A stretch of 48,616 bases of DNA from JBJEXX01 sp051886215. GTDB lineage: Bacteria; Bacillota_I; Bacilli_A; RF39; UBA660. Position numbers and translations under genes: made by a program. The DNA lies in the NCBI GenBank assembly GCA_051886215.1, contig JBJEXX010000059.1, positions 1 through 48,616 of the forward strand, in the 5' to 3' direction. Each line of letters opens with the position of its first letter. Within the stretch, counting starts at the first letter, position 1. This document shows positions 42,677 to 48,616 of the stretch, in pieces. The notes under the pieces were generated by a model. That model had not been told where the DNA came from, ran no database searches, and was given only the letters and a program-made list of their open reading frames with translations.

Positions 42677-45097
42677 ATGAAATTAAAATTCACTGCAGAT
42701 CCAGAAGATTGGCTAATATTTGGTATATTTGCAATTTTCTTATTATATGTTGTATGTATAACTGTTTTAAATTTATCATCTCTTGCAGTTGATGGTTATT
42801 TAGCGGGTCTTAATCCATTTCCAGCTTTTGGACCTAAATATATAACTGCGACACTTGTATTTTACTTTATTGCGTTAGTGGCTTTAATTGCAAGCTGTAA
42901 ATCATACTTTTTTGATAGAGAAGATGGTTTAGGTGTGTCTTCTTCAAAAAAGACAAAAGGTTATTCTCGTTGGGCAAAAGATAATGAAATGAAAAAAGAA
43001 TTATGTAAAGTTTTACCAACAGATTATACTTCTGATGCAGCCGGTGTACCACTTATAAATAATGGTAAAGAAATATGGGTAGATAATGGAGAATATCATA
43101 CTTTAGTTATAGGTGCAACTGGTTCTGGTAAAACTCAAGCAACTATTTTTCCTACTGTAAAGACGCTCATGAAAAAAGGCGAATCTATGGTTATTACCGA
43201 TCCAAAAGGTGAAATATATGAAGAAGCGGGAGAAGAATTAAAAGAAAGAGGATATAATATAATTTTATTAAACTTCCGTAATCCTCAAAAAGGTAATAGT
43301 TGGAATCCATTAACTTTACCATATAATTTATATAAAAATGGTAATCAAGATAAAGCTATAGAGTTACTTGATGACTTAGCTTTAAATATTCTATATGATG
43401 AATCTAATACTAATGCAGACCCATTCTGGGAAAAAACATCAGCAGATTATTTTTCAGGTCTTGCTCTTGGAATGTTTGAAGATGCAACTGAAGATAAAAT
43501 AAATATTAATAGTATCAGTCTATCAACTACAGTAGGTGAAGAAAAATTCGGAGGATCAAATTACGCTAAAGAATATTTTTCAGCCAAAGATCCAACAAGT
43601 GCTGCATATATAAATGCATCAAGTACAATTCTTTCTCCAAATGAAACTCGTGGTTCAATTATTGCGGTATTTAAACAAAAAATTAAATTATTTGCATCGC
43701 GTGAAAACTTATCAGAAATGTTATCAAGAAGTGACTTTGATGTTGCGGATATCGGTAAACAAAAAACAGCGGTATTTATCATTATTCAAGATGAAAAGAA
43801 AACATATCATTCACTTGCAACTATCTTTGTAAAACAATGTTATGAAACACTTATTGATGTTGCTCAAGCTAATGGAGGAAAACTTCCTATTAGAACTAAT
43901 TTCTTGCTTGATGAGTTTGCTAACATGCCACCACTTAAAGATGTAACAACAATGATTACCGCAGCTCGTTCAAGACAGATAAGATTTACAATGATTATTC
44001 AAAACTTTGCCCAACTTAATCAAGTATATGGTAAAGAAAATGCCGAAACTATTAAAGGTAACTGTGGTAATATTATCTATTTGATTTCATCAGAACTTGC
44101 TGCTCTTGAAGAAATAAGTAAATTATGTGGTGAAGTAAAATCAAAAACTGATGATAAAACAGCTTCTACACCACTTGTTACAGTAAGTGATTTACAAAGA
44201 ATGAAGCAATATGATCAAGTAATATTACGTATGCGTATGCAACCATTTAAAACTCATGTTACACCTAACTGGAAAATTGATTGGGGCAAAAAATATCCTA
44301 AAGCAGGATATCCGGAAAGAGAAAAACAACCTGTACATGTATTTGATATGAGAGAATTTGTAAAGGAACAAAAGAAAAAGAAATTAATGGAAATGATGAA
44401 TCAAGCTGAATCAAATGGAACAGTACCAGGAGGAAATAATAATGGTATGATGAATAATCCATTTGCTGGTGGTATGCCTGGAATGAACGGTCAAAATCCT
44501 TTTGGAGCAGCACCAAATCCATTTATGAATCAACCAACTAATCCGTTCCAACCTAATCCAAATAATAATATGAATAAACCAGTAAATCCTTTTGAACAAG
44601 CAATTAATAATCAATTAGGAGAAAAACCAACTCCTAAAGCTCCAGAAACTCCTAAACAACCACCAATGGACTTTGATGTAGATGCTTTAGTTCGTAAGAT
44701 AGATGCTAAAATTGCGGAACTTGAAGAAGAGGAAAAGAGAGAAAAAGAGAATAATAAAAATATAGAAAATAAAGAAGTAAAAGAAGCTGTGATAGAAGAA
44801 ACTTCTAAAGAAGAATCTAAACAACAAAATGATTTTAAAAAGAGAATTTCTGATATAGTGGCTGATCAAGATGAAGAAGAAAAAGTAACTAATGATTCAG
44901 AAAATAATAATGATGATTTAGTCTCAGAAGTTAACAAAAAATTAGAAGAAACAGAAAAAGAAAAACAAGTAGAAGAACAAAAAGAAAAAGAACCAGAAGA
45001 TATAAAAATTAATAACGATATAATTATTGAAGATCATGATGACGATGATGATAAATTTTTTGATGATTTCTTTGACGATGATGATGATTGGAACTAA
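42677..45097 (+). CDS. virD4: VirD4/TraG-type coupling ATPase
   Basis: The 806-residue protein has two N-terminal membrane segments (about 13-33 and 57-75), Walker A GATGSGKT (146-153), ITDPKGEIYEE (173-183) and Walker B LLDEFANMPPL (410-420), as in VirD4/TraG coupling proteins that present substrates to the channel. A C-terminal extension of about 240 residues follows. It contains five NPF tripeptides (about 592-642), then Pro/Lys-rich, Glu/Lys coiled and extremely Asp-rich sequence. This tail is unlike a minimal coupling protein and may bind specific substrates. ATG 42677 follows GGGAGG. A terminator ends the locus. Confidence 0.9.
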   Translation: MKLKFTADPEDWLIFGIFAIFLLYVVCITVLNLSSLAVDGYLAGLNPFPAFGPKYITATLVFYFIALVALIASCKSYFFDREDGLGVSSSKKTKGYSRWAKDNEMKKELCKVLPTDYTSDAAGVPLINNGKEIWVDNGEYHTLVIGATGSGKTQATIFPTVKTLMKKGESMVITDPKGEIYEEAGEELKERGYNIILLNFRNPQKGNSWNPLTLPYNLYKNGNQDKAIELLDDLALNILYDESNTNADPFWEKTSADYFSGLALGMFEDATEDKININSISLSTTVGEEKFGGSNYAKEYFSAKDPTSAAYINASSTILSPNETRGSIIAVFKQKIKLFASRENLSEMLSRSDFDVADIGKQKTAVFIIIQDEKKTYHSLATIFVKQCYETLIDVAQANGGKLPIRTNFLLDEFANMPPLKDVTTMITAARSRQIRFTMIIQNFAQLNQVYGKENAETIKGNCGNIIYLISSELAALEEISKLCGEVKSKTDDKTASTPLVTVSDLQRMKQYDQVILRMRMQPFKTHVTPNWKIDWGKKYPKAGYPEREKQPVHVFDMREFVKEQKKKKLMEMMNQAESNGTVPGGNNNGMMNNPFAGGMPGMNGQNPFGAAPNPFMNQPTNPFQPNPNNNMNKPVNPFEQAINNQLGEKPTPKAPETPKQPPMDFDVDALVRKIDAKIAELEEEEKREKENNKNIENKEVKEAVIEETSKEESKQQNDFKKRISDIVADQDEEEKVTNDSENNNDDLVSEVNKKLEETEKEKQVEEQKEKEPEDIKINNDIIIEDHDDDDDKFFDDFFDDDDDWN

Positions 45098-45105
45098 ATT
45101 TTAAT

Positions 45106-45139
45106 GATTATTACCAATATTTGGTAATAGTCTTTTTTT
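45106..45139 (+). terminator. Intrinsic terminator after virD4
   Basis: A 12-pair stem (GATTATTACCAA / TTGGTAATAGTC, one G-U pair) with loop TAT, then seven Ts. Confidence 0.85.
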
Positions 45140-45200
45140 ATTGTTTCTTATTAGTTAACTTCACCCAAATACCTTAATAAAATACATACAATTAGCTCAT

Positions 45201-45219
45201 AAGTAACCAAAAGTTACTT
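45201..45219. promoter_or_regulatory. Inverted repeat before the XRE gene
   Basis: AAGTAAC, five bases, GTTACTT, 16 bases before the ATG and partly overlapping the leader. It could be an autoregulatory operator or an mRNA hairpin that includes the region near the RBS. Confidence 0.45.
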
Positions 45220-45235
45220 AAAGGAGTAGTAGTAT

Positions 45236-45583
45236 ATGTTAGGAAAAAGAATCAAGCAATTAAGATTAGAACAAGGACTAACGCAACAACAATTAGGGGA
45301 TTTGGTACATGTCACAAGAGTAAGTATCTGTTGTTATGAAAAAGAAGAAAGAACACCAACATTAGATACTATTATAGATTTAGCAAATGCTCTAAAAGTA
45401 GATTTAAATACATTGATTGGATATGATAAATTTATACTAAGTGATAATGATACAAATTATGGTATAAATATATCAAAAGAAGAAATAACATTATTATTAG
45501 AACTTAGAAAAAATCAAAAATTATATAAAGATTTAATAGCTAGTCCTAAAAGAATAATCGCTGCTATCATGAAAAAGTATTAA
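45236..45583 (+). CDS. XRE-family (Cro/CI type) transcriptional regulator
   Basis: The 115-residue protein has an N-terminal helix-turn-helix (about 3-58: IKQLRLEQGLTQQQLGDLV, then TRVSICCYEKEERTP). The C-terminal part is Lys/Leu-rich and helical and may mediate dimerisation. It follows the secretion locus and could control it or itself through the adjacent inverted repeat, but its inverted repeat (GTAAC) differs from the TTGGTAAA palindromes at the secretion promoters. RBS AAAGGAG. It converges with the SpoVB-like gene with a 4-base overlap. Confidence 0.9.
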   Translation: MLGKRIKQLRLEQGLTQQQLGDLVHVTRVSICCYEKEERTPTLDTIIDLANALKVDLNTLIGYDKFILSDNDTNYGINISKEEITLLLELRKNQKLYKDLIASPKRIIAAIMKKY

Positions 45584-45600
45584 TTTTGTAATACTTTTTT
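45572..45600. terminator. Bidirectional terminator shared by overlapping stops
   Basis: AAAAAGTATTA, loop ATTTTG, TAATACTTTTT. The 11-base arms encode the last codons of both convergent genes and serve both strands. Confidence 0.8.
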
Positions 45601-46875
45601 AATTGCTTTAATTTGATATAAAGTTACTACTACTATATTCGCACTCGTAGCTATTATTAAAGAATAAATTCCTATATGTAAAAAAGAAGTTACAAATAAT
45701 AAGATACATCTTACAATAGTTCCTATTAAAGTAGATATCATACTAATTTTACTTTTACCTAATCCATCTAAAGTAAATGAAAGAGGAGCTTGAATGTATT
45801 GAAGTATACATACTGGAGCCAATACTTTTATATAATTAACTCCTTCCTTAGTATTATAAATAATTTTTAAAAACACCTCAGGTTTAAGCATAATAACTAT
45901 AGTATAAAAAATACCTATAATTAAACTAATTCCAATAGCTTGTTTTAATTTTTTTTGTACTCCACTTTTATCTCCTCTAGAATAATTTTTACTAACTATT
46001 GGAAGTAAAGCTTGTGAAATGGCCATTGTAAAAAAAGAAGGTAATAACAATAGAGGTATAACATAACCTGATAAAACTCCATATTGATAAATTATATATT
46101 TATTAGAATAACCATTTATTAATAAGCCATATGTTAATATAATAGGTTCGAAAAAATATCCAATAGAACCTATTAATCTTCCTAAAGTATTAGGTACTCC
46201 TATATCTAGACTATCTTTAATATATTGTTTATTAGGTTTTAAATCTTTTTTAGTAATTTGAAAATTTTTAGGTAAAAAGAAAAATAAAACTAAAATAGAA
46301 GCCAATTCACTAACTATATTAGATAGTATTACAAAACAAACTGCCTTTTCTAATCCATATTTTATAAAAATAGGAATTCCTATAATTAAAATAATAAGTC
46401 TAACTATATCTTCTACAATATTAGATACAACATGAGGAATCATTTTTTGCTTACCAAAAAAATAACTTCTTAAGATAGAAGAAATAGATGTAAACGGAAT
46501 AACAAAACTCATAGCTATTATAGGAAAATAAACTCTACTATCTTTAAGTAAATTAATAGAAATAAATCTAGCAAAAATAAATAATAAAATCATTATTAAT
46601 AAATTAACTAATAAAGAAACTGGTATTAATGAAAAAATTAAATTTTTATTATTTTTTTTATCTTCTGCAATAAATTTAGATATAGCAATAGGAAATCCTA
46701 ATTGAGCTAATGTGATTACTAAAGAAAAAGTAGGCATAATTATCATATAAAGACCTATTCCTTCAGTAGTTAATAATCTACTCATCACTATCTTAATAAT
46801 CATTCCTAATATTTTTGTAATAAATCCACCAATCATAAGTATTAATGTTGTCTTAAAAAAAGTAGTTTTTTTCAT
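45580..46875 (-). CDS. spoVB: SpoVB-family lipid flippase (MOP superfamily)
   Basis: A 431-residue polytopic membrane protein with about 12-14 hydrophobic segments. The N-terminal LLTTEGIGLYMIIMPTFSL and GFPIAISKFIAED match the SpoVB/MurJ-like polysaccharide-export family, with SpoVB (518 residues) rather than YtgP as the closer look-alike. SpoVB flips lipid-linked cortex peptidoglycan precursor; other members flip lipid II or capsule. It is somewhat short for SpoVB, so a general lipid II flippase is also possible. The ATG has no clear Shine-Dalgarno. It converges with the XRE gene. Confidence 0.8.
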   Translation of the reverse strand: MKKTTFFKTTLILMIGGFITKILGMIIKIVMSRLLTTEGIGLYMIIMPTFSLVITLAQLGFPIAISKFIAEDKKNNKNLIFSLIPVSLLVNLLIMILLFIFARFISINLLKDSRVYFPIIAMSFVIPFTSISSILRSYFFGKQKMIPHVVSNIVEDIVRLIILIIGIPIFIKYGLEKAVCFVILSNIVSELASILVLFFFLPKNFQITKKDLKPNKQYIKDSLDIGVPNTLGRLIGSIGYFFEPIILTYGLLINGYSNKYIIYQYGVLSGYVIPLLLLPSFFTMAISQALLPIVSKNYSRGDKSGVQKKLKQAIGISLIIGIFYTIVIMLKPEVFLKIIYNTKEGVNYIKVLAPVCILQYIQAPLSFTLDGLGKSKISMISTLIGTIVRCILLFVTSFLHIGIYSLIIATSANIVVVTLYQIKAIKKVLQN

Positions 46876-46916
46876 ATTAAAACATATGTATATAAATAAA
46901 AAAAATTAACAAAAAG

Positions 46917-46944
46917 TTGACATCGGGGGGGGTTATTTTATAAT
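46917..46944 (+). promoter_or_regulatory. Promoter with an eight-G tract in the spacer
   Basis: A perfect TTGACA (46917-46922) and a perfect TATAAT (46939-46944) are 16 bases apart. The spacer is TC, GGGGGGGG (46925-46932), TTATTT. Adding or losing one G changes the spacing to 17 (optimal) or 15 (poor). Long G runs are otherwise rare in this AT-rich window, so this looks like a phase-variable promoter. Confidence 0.85.
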
Positions 46945-46967
46945 GACTATAGAATAGGAGTGTAAGT

Positions 46968-48500
46968 ATGAACAATAATGAAAATAAAAAGAAAGAAAGA
47001 AAAAATAAAATAATAAAGATAACGGCACTATTAGGATTATTCTTATTAGTATTTGGAATAAGTTATGCATTATTTAATGTGACATTAGAAGGAAAAAAGA
47101 AAAATAAAATAGCAACCGGAACATTATCATTAAAAATAACGGATTTAGAAGGAAATGATGAAAAAGATATGCCAGAAGGAACAATGGCAATAAATTTAGA
47201 TAATGCTTATCCAATGACAAATGAAGAAGGATTAGAATTAGAATCATATGAATTCAAAGTAGTAAATAATGGAACAATAGATGCTTATTATAAATTAAAT
47301 ATAAAAACAACAGAATTAACAGATTTACCAGCAAGTACAATAAGATATAATTTAGTAGAAAATGGTGAAATTTTGACTTTAGAGCCAGAATTATTAAGTA
47401 GTGCACCAATAACAAAAACAAGTACAAACGATAATTTATATCAAATAGATACAGATATAATAAAAGTAGGAGAAGCAAAGACATATAAATTAAATATATG
47501 GTTGGATTATGACGCGACGATAGAAGAAGCAGCAAATAAAATATTTGAAGGAAAATTAGAAATAGAAGGAAGTCAAATAACGAATAGTACAAAAGAATAT
47601 TCAGAAGGAACATTTGCTTATACAATATATAATAACGAAGAAATAAAAGGAAGAAGTAATAAACCAAAATACTTGAAAATTTTTGATGAAACGAAAGAAG
47701 AAAGTGGACTATATGCATATCCAGATATGAAAGGCGGAACAACATACTATTATAGAGGAACGGAAGTAAATAACTATGTAAGCTTCGCTGGAAAGACATG
47801 GAGAATCGTAAGAGTATTAGAAGATGGAAGTGTAAGACTAATATTAGAAGATAGGATAGGTGAAACTGGTATTATTTATAATCATGAAATAGATAATCCA
47901 TCATATGCTAAATATATGAATAGTAATGTAAAGACAGAGGTAGATAACTGGTATAATACAAACTTAATAAATTATGATAATTATATTACAACAAGTACAT
48001 ATTGTAGTGATATGAGAGAAAATTTATATAATAATTACACAAAGTTTTTCAATGATTTGGAATCAACCAATTATAATTATTACGGAATAAGATCCCGTGC
48101 TACTTTAAATACTGAAATTGATCTAAATGCAGAACCTCCAGAAGAAGAAGTTATAGCTTGGTATGACTCATTTGCATTTAAACCAGATTTAAGTTGCAGA
48201 GAAGAAGATAAAGTAGAAAGTAAGGCAGCCTTATTAACTGCAGATGAATATGTTCTTGCTGGTGGTTATGAAAATTTGAGTGGTAATAATTATTTGATGA
48301 AATCTGATTATAGTTGGTGGACTATGTCTCCTGGAATTTTTCGTGGTTCTATTTCGGCAACATTGATATATGCAGATGGATCTATTAATGAAGAAACTGT
48401 TTATTATCGTTATTCAGTTCGTCCAGTTATCACTCTAAAAGCTACCACAACTATTAGCTCTGGAAGTGGAACAAGTACTGATCCATATATAATTGGTTAA
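46968..48500 (+). CDS. Large exported surface protein with a SipW-type signal region
   Basis: The 510-residue protein has a Lys-rich start and a hydrophobic segment (about 19-38) ending GISYALF. IATGTLSLKITD follows, as in TasA/camelysin-type proteins exported with SipW-like peptidases. Residues about 50-205 form a beta-rich domain. Residues about 255-505 resemble a domain widespread in gut Bacilli: NNYVSFAGKTWRIVRV, then RLILEDRIG, a WWTMSPG segment, and VRPVITLKATTTIS near the end. The last residues GTSTDPYIIG look like a fixed tail. It may be a surface adhesin or matrix protein, controlled by the poly-G promoter upstream. Codon style differs between its two halves. Function is unproven. 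Confidence 0.8.
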   Translation: MNNNENKKKERKNKIIKITALLGLFLLVFGISYALFNVTLEGKKKNKIATGTLSLKITDLEGNDEKDMPEGTMAINLDNAYPMTNEEGLELESYEFKVVNNGTIDAYYKLNIKTTELTDLPASTIRYNLVENGEILTLEPELLSSAPITKTSTNDNLYQIDTDIIKVGEAKTYKLNIWLDYDATIEEAANKIFEGKLEIEGSQITNSTKEYSEGTFAYTIYNNEEIKGRSNKPKYLKIFDETKEESGLYAYPDMKGGTTYYYRGTEVNNYVSFAGKTWRIVRVLEDGSVRLILEDRIGETGIIYNHEIDNPSYAKYMNSNVKTEVDNWYNTNLINYDNYITTSTYCSDMRENLYNNYTKFFNDLESTNYNYYGIRSRATLNTEIDLNAEPPEEEVIAWYDSFAFKPDLSCREEDKVESKAALLTADEYVLAGGYENLSGNNYLMKSDYSWWTMSPGIFRGSISATLIYADGSINEETVYYRYSVRPVITLKATTTISSGSGTSTDPYIIG

Positions 48501-48505
48501 AAAAT

Positions 48506-48547
48506 AAAGTCTATTTTACAAACTAATTGTAAAACAGGCTTTTTATT
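48506..48547 (+). terminator. Intrinsic terminator after the surface protein gene
   Basis: GTCTATTTTACAA and TTGTAAAACAGGC form a mostly paired stem around ACTAA, followed by a T-rich run. Beyond it, to the window end, I see no supported gene. Confidence 0.75.
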
Positions 48548-48616
48548 TATCAAAAAATATATTATAATCTTGAATTTGACAGTTTTGGCAAATAAAAATC
48601 TCTCTAGTCCTTTATT

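Noticed and set aside
45106..45139. TTGGTAA in the virD4 terminator as a third copy of the secretion operator
   Set aside because: The half-sites are in the opposite arrangement (ACCAA-TAT-TTGGT), and a perfect stem followed by a T run explains it as a terminator.
47254..47799. Open frame of 181 codons on the minus strand inside the surface-protein gene
   Set aside because: It is a shadow of the T-poor codon use of the plus-strand gene. Its product is almost only Leu/Tyr/Phe/Ser, and it lacks an RBS or promoter.
48543..48616. Minus-strand C-terminus with CQNC (zinc-ribbon-like) at the right edge
   Set aside because: The frame contains an in-frame stop at 48612-48614 and is only 21 codons long, so it is not supported as a gene end.
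1..48616. tRNA, rRNA, riboswitch or CRISPR array
   Set aside because: No cloverleaf, conserved rRNA sequence, known riboswitch core or regularly spaced direct repeats could be recognised by eye. A covariance-model scan would be decisive.

Overview
The window looks like a chromosomal segment from an uncultured, very AT-rich, low-GC Gram-positive bacterium (Bacillota, class Bacilli). It most resembles the small-genome gut lineages of the RF39/RFN20 type, but that placement is inference. Housekeeping gene order follows Bacillus (rpsP-khpA, uppS-cdsA-rseP, priA-fmt, rlmN-prpC-prkC-rsgA-rpe). TGA is a genuine stop (uppS and rsgA end with it), so the Mycoplasma code does not apply. A run of exactly 100 Ns at 30225-30324 marks a scaffold join, as in a draft or metagenome assembly.

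Layout. 1-4319: the tail of an unknown gene, then a promoter and a four-gene operon of two large coiled-coil unknowns, a small acidic protein and a CotE spore-coat morphogenetic homologue. 4498-5337: a lipoprotein. 5366-8631: rpsP-khpA, then uppS-cdsA-rseP. 8677-12487: priA-fmt and a membrane-anchored unknown. 12510-13514 (minus strand): a DHH/DHHA1 phosphoesterase. 13589-19180: rlmN, the PP2C phosphatase / PASTA kinase pair, rsgA, rpe and a membrane-anchored unknown. 19237-21928: a TetR regulator, a small unknown, a metallo-beta-lactamase-fold hydrolase and a transglutaminase-like protein. 22020-24057: an OmpR/histidine-kinase two-component system. 24132-29610: addB-addA recombination nuclease. 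29663-30416: an ORF6N-domain gene interrupted by the assembly gap.

30637-45097 is the accessory heart of the window: a 14.5-kb type IV secretion locus. It holds two pilin-like proteins, a TadZ/CpaE-like ATPase, a VirB2-like small membrane protein and an exported protein ending in a second VirB2-like domain. These are followed by a VirB6-like channel protein, a PrgI/VirB3-like protein, a VirB4 ATPase split into two coupled ORFs, a membrane-anchored LytM/M23 protein, a SpoIID plus C39-like wall-active protein, a two-TM unknown and a VirD4 coupling ATPase. No relaxase, integrase or replication gene accompanies it. Two of its promoters share a palindromic operator-like motif.

45236-48500: an XRE regulator convergent with a SpoVB-like flippase, then a large exported surface protein. 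The promoter of the surface protein carries a G8 tract exactly between a perfect -35 and a perfect -10. This is the classic architecture of a slipped-strand phase-variable promoter.

Taken together, the window links cell-envelope synthesis and wall sensing (UppS, CdsA, PrkC/PrpC) to a secretion apparatus whose wall-remodelling parts (SpoIID domain, degenerate LytM) resemble sporulation engulfment proteins. CotE and SpoVB are also present. Functional assignments are by motif and family recognition from the sequence alone; no database search was run.
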